A stretch of 64,000 nucleotides of DNA from Pyronema omphalodes (GCA_024516155.1 JAJJXM010000001.1:1848479-1912478); one strand, 5' to 3'; shown: positions 12,949 to 24,634, numbered from the stretch's first letter. Notes: a model not told the origin generated them from the letters alone. A program made the numbers and translations.

Positions 12949-15390
12949 ATGAAGTGGTTGCTACTTACGCCGGTGGTAGCCCTCGCTGTTAATGCGACTC
13001 TTACTCCCGAGTAAGCGATTTATTTCTTACTCGCCGCTACTAACGTCGCTAATTGCTAACGATTGGGTTTACAGAAAGCTCATTGAGGCGCCAACTCGAA
13101 GCGCTGCCACGCCTAACAAAGCTGGTGTACGATTAATCGATCGCTCTATCGGCATTGCGTGTTAATCTGACTTGCCATAGAAATTGGCCTTCTTTACAAC
13201 GGGTCACTACTCCCTTACGAATCATAATTCCACGACCAGCTTGAATCTACTTGATATAGAGAGTGGAAAGATCTCGACTATTCTCGAAAACACCGTTAAT
13301 GTCGGTGAGATTGTGTGGATCGATGATGGTCAACTACTCTACATCAATGGTTCCAGTCCAGACACTCCGGGAGGAATTGAGCTCTGGGTAACCAATATCC
13401 AAGACTTCTCGAAAGGGTATGTTTATTTTCTTCAACCAATCATAATTGCCGGACTAATCTTTTTTGAAGATATAAGGCTGCAGCGATCCCGGCTCCCCTC
13501 GCAAACCTGAAGGCAGTGAAGACAAAGAGCGGAGACATCAACTTTTTGATGACAGGAAAAGCATATGCAAATGGCACAGCATACAATTCAAAGCTAGCTC
13601 CCAAGGTCTACTCTACTGCAAGAGTTTATGATTCCATATATGTGCGTCATTGGGATGTTTACCTGACTCCAGAGAAATATGCTTTATTTTCCGGCACTTT
13701 GAAGGGACCCAACTCGTACACGTTTGACGGCAAACTCAACAACCTCCACAAGGGTATCAAGGGACTCGAGACTCCGGTTCAGCCCTTCGGAGGCAGCGGC
13801 GACTTTGACATCACCGCCGACGGTAAGACTGTTGCGTTCTTGTCAAAAGCACCAGAGCTACCTGTGGCCAACCACACGACTTCATACATCTACACTGTTC
13901 CATTCGACGGTTCATCCACAGCAAAGGCAGTGAATGGCCCCGATTCCAAAGGAACCCCAAAGAACGCTCGTGGAGCTTCTTCATCGCCGGTTTTCTCACC
14001 CGATGGAAAGACTCTTGGTTACCTACAGATGGACGGGGCGACTTATGAGTCTGATCGGAACAAGATTTACACCACGAAACTTGGGTCCGGATCAATTAAG
14101 GCCATTGCACATAATTGGGATCGCTCTCCATCTTCAATTGTTTTCAGTAATGATGGAAAGAAACTCTTTTTCAGTGTTGAGGAACATGGTCGTCAGAAGA
14201 TATTTTCGCTTCATGCATCCGCTGGAGCCAAGGCCGACCCTAAGATGATTACCAATGAGGGACAGGTTGATGCTTTCTACCAGATCTCCGACCATAGCCT
14301 ACTTGTCAGTAACTCAAGCTTGGTCCAATCAAGAGGATACGCTGTGGTCGATACTTCCGGAAAGGAGGCTCCTAAGGTCTTATTTGACCCTCGCACAACC
14401 GACTCTCAGCTCGCAGGACTTGACGACAGCCAAGTAGATGAATTCTGGTACAAGGGTAACTGGACCCAAATCCACGGCTGGATTGTAAAACCAATTGGGT
14501 TTAACCCGAAGAAAAAGTATCCGCTTGCTTTCCTCATCCATGGAGGACCTCAAGGTTCTTGGATGAACGGTTGGAGTAGAAGATGGAATCCTGCTGCTTT
14601 CGCAAACCAGGGATATGTAGCAGTGGCAATTAACCCCACAGGCTCTACGGGTTACGGTCAGGAGCTTACTGATGCTATTCAAAACAATTGGGGAGGATCT
14701 CCATACGACGATCTTGTAAAGGGATTCGAGTACCTTGGGAAGACCTACGATTATATCGACACTAACAACTCCGTGGCTGCTGGAGCTTCTTATGGTGGTG
14801 TATGTATCCCATTCCTCCCGGGACTTTCATCTGCTAATGGCATCGTTAGTACATGATCAACTGGATTCAAGGGCAACCTTTGGGACGTAAATTCAAAGCT
14901 CTTGTCTGCCATGACGGTGTATACTCAACCCTCGATCAATACCATACCGAAGAACTGTGGTTTATGCAGCATGACTTTAACGGTACTCTCTGGGATAACC
15001 GCGACAACTATGAGCGCTGGGACCCCGCGCGATATGCGAAAAACTGGGCGACTCCTCAGGTTAGTTATTTAGTAATCGATTTGCAGTAGGGATAAAGCGG
15101 CTTTGCTAATAGATCACGCCATAGTTGGTTATTCATAACGACCTAGATTATAGATTGCCAGTGTCTGAGGGTATTGCTCAGTTTAATATCTTGCAGGAGC
15201 GCGGAGTTCCATCTAGATTGTATGTGTATCTTTCCGGGTGTTTAGTAATTCATAAGAAGCTAATTGTGAATCTAGCCTTAACTTCCCAGATGAAAATCAC
15301 TGGGTATTAAACAGTGAGAACTTGTTGGTTTGGATGACGGAAATTTTTGGATGGATAAACAAGTGGTCCGGTACTCAGGGCACTGTTTGA
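12949..15390 (+). CDS. secreted dipeptidyl-peptidase 5 (DPP5/DppV, peptidase family S9C)
   Basis: The enzyme removes N-terminal dipeptides from peptides outside the cell. Seven exons are read: 12949-13010, 13075-13126, 13181-13416, 13470-14799, 14850-15059, 15125-15219 and 15276-15390, giving 699 aa (family about 720). The N-terminus [16 protein letters not shown] is a clear signal peptide, followed by [13 protein letters not shown] as in fungal DPP5. A beta-propeller region with WD40-like PD40 strands ([22 protein letters not shown]) precedes an alpha/beta-hydrolase domain. The triad appears to be Ser557 (GASYGG), Asp638 (HNDLDYRLP) and His670 (PDENHWVL). Several N-glycosylation sequons are present. 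In-frame ATGs at 12862 and 12925 could add up to 29 residues, but they would bury the signal peptide. Homologues are used for protein digestion; in some fungi they are secreted antigens. Confidence 0.92.
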
Positions 15391-16459
15391 ACGTCCTGAA
15401 ATCTGTGCGGGTAATTACACTTGCGGGTTGCGGTGGTCATGGTTATGGTTATTGTCATTGTTATGATTGTGTTGTTACGAGTCAATGAAATTGTTGATAA
15501 TAGCTATCGTTCATCTACTTTATTATCGATCGGTTATCATCGCCGTCGCCTATCGCAAGATAACGAGCGCTTTGACGATCCCTTTTATGATGTGAGCAGA
15601 GGGAACTGTGCCCACATGAGCGCTCACCCTCGACGAACAAAGTGATCCTTTTTTTTTTCTAATGCGCGAATTTAACTTGACCCTTATTTTGAAAAGTTCA
15701 TTTTTTCTGATGTTTGTGTATGTTGTAAAATGTAGAGAGTGCTCATCTCATCGCTCTTTATATTTTCACTTTTCAATTGATCATCTCATGCAGCTCCCCC
15801 CAGTTTAACCCCCCTTAAGCTTAGAGCTACCCTGAAGAGCTCGCTGCTCTTCTGCCCTATCAAAAATAGCATCTGGAACGCCAAGCAATGTAAGGCCCCA
15901 AGCTCTTACACCACCAGCACCAGCACCCTAGCGTACGTCATGCGGCTCCCGATATCCCGTGGGTGGGTGGGGGGGGGGGGGGGTGACAGAGGGTTCAACT
16001 CGACACCTTAATTTCCGGTCCCGAGATGTATGTATTATAGCTTCACGCTTCACGCTTCACCCCTGGAGCAAATCTATCATATCAGGTCGGAAGGCAACAA
16101 CACGGTCCGAGCGACGCAGAGAACGCAAGGGACCAGAGGAACTCCAGGAACTTTGGGAACGGAGATAGTAACTACGGGTTCCGAGGTTGGTATTGCAACA
16201 CAAAACCCCTGGGAGGGAGGCTGTTGTCGGGCTTGATTTTCTGGGCTTTTACTTTTCGTCTTCGTCTTCGCCTGCGACTGAGACTGAGACTGAGACTGAG
16301 TTGGCAGCTTCGAGTTTGACTGAGTCTGCGCCTTCGACTTCACCTTCGTCGTCACCTTCGTCTGCGCCTTGGTTGGCGCCTTCGACTTCGTCCTCACCTT
16401 CGTCTGCGACTTCACCTTTGTCTTCGTCTTCGCCTTCGTCTTCGTCTGCGACTTCGACA
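15391..16459. other. intergenic with G-run and TTCGTC-type hexamer repeat
   Basis: This gap lies between the peptidase stop and the first ATG of the next gene. It contains a run of 15 G at 15969-15983. From about 16255 to 16455 there is a degenerate 6-bp array (TTCGTC/TTCGCC/GACTGA units). The array is open in frame with the next gene but has no upstream ATG: a TAA lies in frame at 16169-16171. I therefore treat it as 5' untranslated sequence. Confidence 0.55.
16255..16455. repeat. degenerate hexanucleotide microsatellite (TTCGTC/TTCGCC/GAGACT)
   Basis: The stretch is built of CGACTGAGACTGAG-like units followed by many TTCGTC/TTCGCC/ACTTCG units. Read on plus it would give Ser/Thr/Pro-rich sequence. 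It directly abuts the ATG of the EI24-like gene. Confidence 0.75.
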
Positions 16460-17624
16460 ATGCCCTCATTTCTCCAATCCTCAGAACCTGCCTCCTACAA
16501 CACCATGTCATCCGAATACGCCCAACCGTTCCTCCCGCGATCAATCACGACCCCACCACCCACGATTCCGCGAAAAGCCGGTCTCCCATACCGCTCCTTC
16601 ATCTACCCCCTCCACGGTATAACACACCTTCTCGCGCATCGGTCTCTACATCCCTCCTTATGGTCACGGGTAATACCATTATGCGTAGTATCACTTATGA
16701 CGCTGGTGATAATGTTTACATTTCTGTATCTTCCGCACGTATTCGTGTTATCGATATTCCATGAGCCATTTCCCAGGAGTGCAGCGGCGACTATGATACT
16801 AAGCGAGAGTGCTGTTATTGTATCGATTATTGCCGAGTCGTTTTTGACGGAGCATCAGGTGGTGGATATTTTTGATATTACGTTGTTGTCGAGAACGAAG
16901 AGGATACCGGGATTGAAGAAAAGGATTGAAACTATGATTAAGGCGGCTAGGATCATGGATATTGATGAGGCGGGTAATAGAAGATTGGGAAAACATATTT
17001 ATAATCCGTATCTGAAATTTAAGGTTGGGATTAAGATGGGCGTTTATTTTCTGCTTGAGTTGCCGTTGTGTTTAATCCCGGTTGTTGGGACGGCAATGTT
17101 TTTGGCTATGCAGGGTAAGTTTTTTTTTTTTTTTTTTTGTTATTTATTCCTCAACCAGCCCATTTGTCAGCCAGAGAAAGATACTGATGACAAAAATTCC
17201 AGCCTACCATCTAGGACCCCTCTGTCACTACCGATACTTCCAACTCCTAGGCTGGGACAAGAAACAGAAACACCAATTCATTCAACACAACAGATTCCGA
17301 TACTGGTTATTTGGCTTAGTCCACGTATCGCTACAACTCATTCCCGTTGCCAGTATCTTCTTTCTCTTCTCGACCGGAACTGGAGCTGCGCTTTGGGCGG
17401 TTGATTATGAGAAACGTATGTGGGCAGAACAGGCCCTTGAGCGGGGACAGACTGGGGCAGATTGGTCTCCGTCTGATGATGAAGAGGAGCATGGTGTGGA
17501 CACAGAGGAGGCCGATGATGATACAACGGTATCTAACCCGGGAAAAAAGGTTAGGGTTGTGGTGGAAGGCGCAGAAGGTCCTGAACATGACGGTTGGAAA
17601 CGGTTTAAGATTTGGCGTAGGTAA
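16460..17624 (+). CDS. EI24-domain membrane protein, RRT8/LDS1/LDS2-like
   Basis: Two exons, 16460-17114 and 17203-17624, separated by an 88-nt intron with a long T tract just after the donor, encode 358 aa. Several hydrophobic segments are visible: near VIPLCVVSLMTLVIMFTFLYL, near ATMILSESAVIVSII, near GVYFLLELPLCLIPVVG, and around LVHVSLQLIPVASIFFLFSTG. The run GLKKRIETMIKAARIMDIDEA between helices and the pairing LLELPLCLIPVVGT...AYHLGPLCHYRYFQLLGWDKKQ match fungal EI24-family proteins, which include yeast Rrt8 and the lipid-droplet/spore-wall proteins Lds1 and Lds2. An acidic C-terminal tail (about 80 residues) follows. The start is the first in-frame ATG; a second ATG at 16505 (MSSEYAQPF) is equally possible. 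Function in this fungus is unknown; a role in spore-wall or lipid-droplet biology is inference from yeast. Confidence 0.8.
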
Positions 17625-19412
17625 TGTCCTTAGAACTGGGGGGAGGAGTTTACTTCAGTCTTCAGTCTTCTGCTGTAACCTGTAGTTCCGAAGTAAAGTT
17701 CCGAAGCCAATGGCGTAAGTAACATAGATGACTCCATCAAGGTTATGCCGTCCTGTTATACACTAGACTATGGATTTTCCACGGTAGATTCTTTCATCCT
17801 TTATTGTTTTCGTCCTTTTATGCTTTGTTTTTCTGGGCGGGGGGGGGGGGGGGGGGGTTATTTTCCGTATTTTTTAGCATTTTTTTTTAGCGTTAATTTC
17901 GTTTATATACACCATACCGTCATATATACCATACATAAAAGGAGTTAAGTCGACTGTAAAACATTTTACTCGTGATACATAGCATCAAAGAGATCCGAGC
18001 GCAAGGCGTAAGGCGTAAGGCAACCCCGTATCTAGACTAGACTAGTGGCTTTCTATGTAGAAGCCATACATAACGCTATGAAGATAAGCTTTTTTTGACA
18101 GCTGTAGACGAGGTCTCGTTTAATTTTAATTACTGTGGCGTTTTATGGTGGATGTACATATAGAGTCTAGAGTTGTTGCCGGGGGATGGTGGTGGCGGGG
18201 ACGGGGGGATTGGGTCTAGCGGGTACTTAACCCTATGCTGAAATTTCAATCTGGAGCCTTTATATGTAGGATATCTCATACTCGCTCTTGTTGTTGTATG
18301 GCAATATAATCTGAAGATGATGCATCGATTAAATTTTCCTGAACTTTCCTTACGGGGATGAATTGGTATTAGCGGGCACTTAGCCTGGCCTTATGCTCAA
18401 ATTTTAATCTGGAGTCTGTTGATGTAGCAGTGGGACATCCCATCCTCACCGTTGTTGTATGGGCACCGGAATTTGTGGATGATTTTTGTTGATTAAACTT
18501 TCTTGAGCTTTCCGGATCATCACCCGCCCGGCTGGAGATTCTTTATATCCGATGCAATGCCCGGAACCTCGGAGCCCCGGGAAAGTAGTTTTCATATACG
18601 GTAGTCTTATTTCCTTCCGAATTAATCTATGAAGAAGGCGCTGTACTGTATCGATAAACCCCAATATCCAACTACATCCCTGTGCGGTATAAAGATATAA
18701 CAATTACTACATGCACATTGCGTACCTGCTTTAATATGGCAGCATAATAGCCTGAATTGTATGTAAATCCATCTCTACATCTTCCATTGCATTCCAATCT
18801 TATTTCCTTTTTTACCGAGGCGAAAGTTGAAGCATCTGAAGCATCTGAAAAAGGGTAAACCGGCATTACGTAGCATCTATCTTCCTATCTCCACCCCACC
18901 CCACCCCACCCCCCTACACCCCCCGGAAAATCCGTACCCCGAAGTCATTATCACCGATGACCTTCCTAACCCCGCTTCCACGTTTTGCACGCTGTGTATG
19001 CCTTACACACCTTACACGCTTCAATGATTCACATATCATCCATCACAAGCTGACAATATCTATCAATCAAAGCTCAAAGATAGTATGGGCATCGTGTATG
19101 ATAATCCACCTTCCTGATTAGCCTAATAGCTGGGTATCCAACTAGCTATATAGCTTGCATGAAGCTACGTACTCTGCATACATATGTACACACTGCAGAG
19201 CTCCCCCATCAACCCATCAAGCTATCAACTACAGCTACATACAGCTACATAAAGCCACAACGTAACGTGTATTTAACCCCGAGTACCCGTCATCGCCGAC
19301 CCCATACCCCGCATTTGAAATACTTAACACCTATCACTTTTCATCATCATCGTCAAGCAACACCATCAAAGTTCAATCAGAGCACCCTCATACGAAATAG
19401 ATCTTTAACGAA
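17625..19412. other. intergenic, no gene seen
   Basis: This 1.8-kb stretch has no supported gene. A run of 19 G occurs at about 17839-17857. Two related passages near 18230-18330 and 18360-18490 (each with CTTA...CCT, GCTGAAATTTCAATCTGGAG-like text and a GTTGTTGTATGG stretch) look like a diverged short duplication. A C-rich tract lies near 18890-18925. Confidence 0.5.
17839..17857. repeat. G homopolymer (about 19 nt)
   Basis: An uninterrupted G run lies in the 3' flank of the EI24-like gene. Its length may be unreliable in the assembly. Confidence 0.8.
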
Positions 19413-20700
19413 ATGGAAACTCATCATGTCCCGTTATCTCCTATGGAATACCGTTTTCTGGGTCGGTCTGGATTGAAGGTTTCGGCTATTTCTATCGGTG
19501 GTTGGTATGTAAGGGTTTTTTTCGGAGGGGGGTTTGGTTGATCGGTGGATTGATAGATGGATAGTCTTATGGGATTGCTGGGTGTTACGGAAGTTATGGG
19601 TTGATCAAGGTTTGCTAACCACTACCAGGCTCACCTACGGCGGCCACGTCCAAGAGGAGCATACCTACGCATGTCTAGCAACCGCCTACAACCACGGTAT
19701 CAACTTCTTCGACACAGCCGAAGGTTATGGGGGTGGGGAGTCCGAGGTAGTGATGGGCAAAGCGATCCGCAAGCTCGGGTGGCGCCGTAGCGATATTGTT
19801 ATCAGCACCAAGATCAACTTTGGAGCCTCAAACTCGGCTGATAAGAGCCGAGCACAGAATACTGTGGGATTGTCGAGGAAACATATCATCGAGGGTATGA
19901 AGGCGAGCTTGGAGAGATTGGGGTTGGAGTATGTGGATTTGGTGTATGCTCATCGCCCGGATAGATTCACCCCGATGGAGGAAACTGTTAGGGCGTTTAA
20001 TTATGTTATTGAAAAGGGTTGGGCGTTTTATTGGGGGACTAGTGAGTGGAATGCTGAGGAGTTGAATGAGGCGCATGCTGTGGCACAGAGATTGGGTTTG
20101 ATTGGGCCGCTGGTAAATTGGACTCTAAAATGGAGATATGAAGAGTGATACTGATACTGATACATCGAGTAGATGGAGCAACCGCAGTATAACCTTCTTT
20201 CCAGGGAGAAGGTTGAGAAGGAGTTCGCTCCCCTCTATCAACGATACGGATTGGGACTTACCACCTTTTCGCCTTTGAAGTTTGGAATCTTGTCGGGCAA
20301 ATATAACAACGCCGAGATTCCCGCCGATAGTCGTTTCAGTGAAGCCAATGCGGCACAGGATCCGTTTATCAGGTCTTTCAGGGAGAAGTTTCAGTCAGAT
20401 TCTGAGATGAGGGTTAACCTTGGTGTCTCGGTGAAACTCGGAGTGCTTGCAAAGGAGCTTGGTGTAACTCAGTCACAGCTTGCACTAGCTTGGATCCTAA
20501 AGAACAAGAATATCAGCAGTGTTATTACTGGAGCTTCCAAGCCAGAGCAGATCGTGGAGAATGTTGGAGCTATTTCTGTGGTGGAAAAGTTGACACCAGC
20601 GGTTATGGAGAGAATTGAAGATATTTTGGGAAACAAGCCGAAAGTTGACCAAGCTCGCTTTGGAATGCCTGAGGAGAGCATTGGTGTAAAGAGGGATTAG
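19413..20700 (+). CDS. aldo-keto reductase, Kv-channel beta-subunit-like subfamily
   Basis: This is an NADPH-dependent oxidoreductase with a TIM-barrel fold, 367 aa. Exons are 19413-19504, 19629-20112 and 20173-20700; introns are 124 and 60 nt. The AKR catalytic tetrad is complete: Asp59 and Tyr64 (FDTAEGY), Lys92 (VISTK) and His139 (VYAHRPD). The nearby sequences YRFLGRSGLKVSAISIGGW at the N-terminus, GPLMEQPQYNLL across the second intron, and LAWILKNKNISSVITGASKPEQ near the cofactor phosphate site are those of the Kv-beta/YPL088-type group. The protein is probably cytosolic. The substrate cannot be read from sequence. The model with the second intron is strongly supported because without it the frame ends in TGA at 20146-20148, in the middle of the barrel. 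Confidence 0.93.
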
Positions 20701-20886
20701 AATTTGATTAAAATTAGTGTATTTAAATGTAGCTACACATTGATCTGCTGTAGTATTTGTTTGTCAGTGTTGAAATCAATTATACGGTTCTTCCTCTACA
20801 GGCTTGATTACCTTTCTCGTGATGTAAGCTTAGCCACCTCGATTGCTTTCCAAAAATAACTCGAACAAGACCCTCCTTATCATTCT
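20701..20886. other. short convergent intergenic segment
   Basis: This gap of under 200 bp lies between the reductase stop (plus) and the end of the minisatellite frame (minus). It should hold the reductase 3' UTR; nothing else is seen. Confidence 0.5.
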
Positions 20887-21861
20887 TCATATGCTTTCCT
20901 GTGTTAATGGAGTACTCTCCTCGCTGTCGACATCACTATTCTTCATATCGCCGTCATTATCCTCTTCACCAGCATTATCCCCTTTACCGTCATCATCCGA
21001 TGTACCGCCATTATCCTCTTTGCCGCCATGATCCTCTTTACCGCCATTATCCTCTTTACCGTCATTATCCTCATCACCAGCATTATCCCCTTTACCGTCA
21101 TCATCCGATGTACCGCCATTATCCTCTTTACCGCCATTCTCCTCTTTACCGCCATTATTCTCTTTACCATCATCATCCTCTTTACCATCATTATCCTCTT
21201 TACCGCCATTATACTCATTACCATCATTATCCTCTTTACCATCATTATCCTCTTTACCATCATTATCCTCTTTACCATCATTATCCTCTTTACCATCATT
21301 ATCCTCTTTACCATCATTATCCTCTTTACCATCATTATCCTCTTTACCATCATTATCCTCTTTACCATCATTATCCTCTTTACCATCATTATCTTCTTTA
21401 CCATCATTATCCCCTTTACCGCCATTATCCTCTTTACCATCATTATCCTCTTTACCATCATTATCCTCTTTACCAGCATTATCCTCTTTACCAGCATTAT
21501 CCCCTTTACCGTCATCATCAGATGTACCGTCATTATTCTCTTTACCGTCATTATCCTCATTACCGTCATTATACTCTTCACCAGCATTATCCCCTTTACC
21601 GTCATCATCAGATGTACCGCCATTATGCCCTTTACCGCCATTATCCCCTTTACCGCCATTATCCTCTTTACCATCATTATACTCTTTACCATCATTATCC
21701 TCTTTACCATCATTATCCTCTTTACCATCATTATCCTCATTACCATCATTATCCTCTTTGCCATCATTATCCTCTTTACCATCATTATCCTCATTACCAC
21801 CATTATCCTCATTACCATCATTATCCTCATTACCACCATTATCCTCATTGCCATCATTATC
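20887..21861 (-). repeat. 18-bp minisatellite, open on minus as Gly-Lys-Glu-Asp-Asn-Asp repeats
   Basis: About fifty imperfect copies of an 18-bp unit occur (plus-strand consensus ATTATCCTCTTTACCATC). Because the unit is a multiple of three, several frames stay open. The frame that fits a protein is on minus, reading GKEDND/GNEDND units for 324 codons. It continues past the repeat into a non-repetitive tail (DVDSEESTPLTQESI) and stops at TGA 20889-20887. That frame is exactly in phase with the upstream small membrane-protein gene and separated from it by a single TAG. The other open frames (IILFTI and HHYPLY on plus, IMMVKR on minus) are low-complexity shadows. Confidence 0.85.
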
Positions 21862-22326
21862 CTATTCATCATGGTTATTCTCAACACCATCGACATTCAT
21901 CTCCATCATCTCATACTCCTCAACATTATCCCAATGTTCCCTACTGCATCGTTACAATCAGCCATATATCTCCATCCCATTCCCCATTTCCACTTACCCA
22001 TCTTTCTTCTTCCTTCTAAAAATCCAATTCACAAACCTGTAAAAAAACGACGGTATCTCAATGATATATCTCTCCTCTTGTTTCTCCAAATCCTTCTTCC
22101 TCCCACCATTCTCCTTCCTCTCCTCCTCCTCTTGACTGCATTTGGAGTCTTCTGAAGATCGGCGTATCTCTCGAGCTCCCATGCCTTCTCGGAGGATATG
22201 CAGGGGGACTTCTTGCCGCTTGGGTAGTGATGATGGGTTGATTGCGAATAACATGCTCCACATAAATGCTACCATTAAGGCGGAGAAACATATGAAGGAG
22301 AGGAGGGCGCTTTCGAGTTCGGTCAT
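21862..22326 (-). CDS. small single-pass membrane protein ending at TAG before minisatellite; possibly the 5' part of a longer gene
   Basis: I do not recognise the family. Two exons, 22326-21998 and 21940-21862, with a 57-nt intron (GTAAGT donor, CTGATTGTAAC branch region, TAG acceptor), give 135 aa. Residues about 7-29 (ALLSFICFSALMVAFMWSML) form one membrane helix. A charged region rich in Glu/Lys/Arg follows, then an acidic end (EHWDNVEEYEMMEMNVDG). Directly after the stop the same frame continues open for 324 codons of acidic repeats with a natural-looking C-terminus. The annotated product may therefore be truncated by a nonsense change in what was a roughly 460-residue protein. The start codon lies just downstream, in gene orientation, of an 18-nt G run. 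Confidence 0.5.
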
Positions 22327-22335
22327 GGTTTGGGC

Positions 22336-22353
22336 GGGGGGGGGGGGGGGGGG
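22336..22353. repeat. G homopolymer (about 18 nt) upstream of the small membrane-protein gene
   Basis: The run sits 10 bp upstream of the proposed start codon of the minus-strand gene and is followed by short direct repeats of TGTCGGGCGT. It would lie in the 5' UTR or core promoter. Confidence 0.75.
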
Positions 22354-23339
22354 TGTGGGTTGTCGGGCGTTGTCGGGCGTTATGCGGCGTTGTGCGGCGT
22401 GGTTGTGGCGGTGGTAGAAGGAGGCAGGAGGTTCCGTAGATAAGCGACGGCAGCTAAAAGTGACGAAGCACGATAGAGGCACGGGATTGTGAAGCTTCTT
22501 GGTGGTGGTAGTGGTGGATTGCGAAGATCATGAATCCTTTTCGCTTGTCGCCAATGACGAAGTTGTGTTGCGTGCTACCTGCCTCAAGGAAGGCTCGAAG
22601 GTGGGTGGTGAGCGTTGGTGGGTACTTCCTCCACTCTGCTCCATGTTAGATAGAATTAGAGACGGATGGGTCTTTATAGCGAGGGAATTTATCTATGTCA
22701 TCCTATGGCAGCCGGATTAGCTTCATTAAAGCTCCTCGAAACGATGTCCGTTATGCGGATGTGATACAGCAGCTGTTGTAGCGAACTTGGTATGAGCGAG
22801 TACTCAGATTCTCCAACCAGCGATCTGATAAATAAACTGGGGCAGCAAATGTAGAATAAAGAACAGTAAATTCGTCTGAACGCTGTATTGATCAGGGCGA
22901 GGTTTCGTTGAAGAAACACGGGTATCTATTGCCCATTTTTCATATCACATCACTCGGATAAGCACCAATATTTGTGTACAAAAAAAAACAAAAAAAAATC
23001 ATCATTCATTATCAATTGCCACAGAACCCAAGTGGGTGCTTCCAGTAGTCTTTATACTGATTACAACACATGAACGAAGATAGCAGACATTTTAAAGATA
23101 CCTTTTCCCTTTCATCTGTCCCTCGAACACAACACCACCGACCTGTAACGTTCGAGATTAACCCAAACTTCTCCGCCACTGGCTGCTTATCCTCCCCAAT
23201 AAGAATTCGCTGGTATTGAGGGTTGCCGCAAGCCAACTATGCGCGAGAGAGGCTATCAATTCCTTGAGTTCAAGGTGTCTAAAATGCAAATATTAGTAAG
23301 TGAACACAAAAAGGAAGAAAATGCAGGATTGGGAAGAGT
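22354..23339. other. intergenic, possible 3' remnant of a disrupted gene
   Basis: No complete gene is seen. On minus, 23282-23050 follows a plausible 3' splice site (TTGCATTTTAG) and reads HLELKELIASLAHSWL before a stop. This could be a host exon joined to the broken family copy at 23340 and above. I cannot assign it. Confidence 0.35.
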
Positions 23340-24634
23340 TACCGACCAAAGGAATCAATAGGCGTGGAGTAATTACCGAATTCGGCTTCAGGGATTGACG
23401 AAGACCATCTTGATGTCTTCACTGAGGCCGAGAAATGAGATAGCCCTCTCCAAGCCCTCATTGTCTGACTGGCCATTTTGCTGGTACCGTAGTTGTTAGC
23501 TGTGTACTCTAAGCTTGCTTTTTGGACTAGAGCGGGTATAAATTGTAACATCTTAGCGGTGTCAATTCAATGATCTTTGGCACTTGATTTGACTGCAGGA
23601 AACACTACAATACTGTGCCTCCGTTTTTGATTTTAGGGATAATTCATTGAACATACCTCCATGACAAGATACAAAGCCAAAGTCTCCACATGGATTTTTT
23701 GAAGCTCTCCAGGTGGAGGACAGAGATGGAGGAAACTTCTTGGTAGAAGGTGTCGAACTCTGCTCGTTGTCGAGTTGACCTACCTCCGGGACCGAAAGAG
23801 GATCTATATCAGGCTCTGACGAGAGCTTGAGCGTGCTTGAAGAGTATCGTTTCTCTTGAGCAAAAAGTATTGATCTCTCGATTGGAGAGAGATCTTCGAT
23901 CAGTCGAGGTATGTCTTCCTCGAAACTCCAACGGATCTCAGGAGAGGATTGTGGAGAAGCTGTTCAACCTTCTGCACTGAGGTCAAGAAAGGGGATAGAG
24001 CTCTCCAGGCCCAGGTTCTCCGACTGATTATGCTGCAGATACCGCAGTTGTTAGCGGTTTATTCAAGCTTGTTTGTGGTAATAGAGCAGGCGTAGGTTAT
24101 AACATCTCAGCAGTTCCCATCCATTGATCTCTGGCAACATCTGATTTGACGGCATGAAATACCACAACACTGTGTCTCAACTTTCGATCCTAGGGCTAAT
24201 TAAACATACCTCCATGAATAAGCGCTCTAAACTTGTACTGGAAGAAGAGCTCGAGGAGGGCGGGCCTATCTCGAACTTGACAGGCCGACGACGAGGAAGC
24301 TGAGGGGTTGCCGAAGGTGGGTTCGGGGTAGCTATAATACAAACATCAATGAATGCACACACAGAGAGAAAAGTGCATCTTTCTGGATGAACTTACCGTC
24401 AAAGCTAGAAAGTTCGACGTGGGAGGAGGTGGGGGAGATGGCTTTATGAGCTCCCAGTATTGTGGAAGGTTCCTCATCTAAGGAACCGAAAAGCATGGCG
24501 TCGTGCTCTTCTTCAGCCAAAGTTAGCATGATAATCTTGCAATGCCGGTACCCATAAGTAGGGAAGTCAATGGGAGGTACAGTACCTTCTGTGTCCGGTG
24601 CGGCGGGTCTGACAGGTTTAGAGAGTACAGCCAT
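23340..24634 (-). pseudogene. truncated, rearranged inverted copy of the tandem unknown-function family
   Basis: Exon 1 (24634-24397), intron (65 nt), exon 2 (24331-24210) and the second intron match the three plus-strand copies at 37-50 kb, with identical exon lengths (238 and 122 nt) and conserved splice sites. Exon 3 starts at 24032 but carries an in-frame TGA at 23966-23964 where copies B and C have CGA. Past that stop the frame is still homologous until the family segment STRRAS near 23700. There the match ends and joins a second partial copy of the exon 2 end/intron 2/exon 3 start (about 23690-23400), which also hits a stop. The entire C-terminal 400 residues of the family are missing. 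The 5' leader intron just upstream of the ATG is also conserved. Confidence 0.8.

Noticed and set aside
16187..16459. N-terminal extension of the EI24-like protein through the Ser/Thr repeat
   Set aside because: There is no ATG in this frame before 16460 and a TAA lies upstream; the reading starts with TTG.
20901..22155. Two plus-strand frames of more than 370 codons and a minus-strand frame of 317 codons across the minisatellite
   Set aside because: Repeats of 18 bp keep several frames open. The HHYPLY, IILFTI and IMMVKR readings are low complexity and not in phase with a flanking gene; only the GKEDND frame is.
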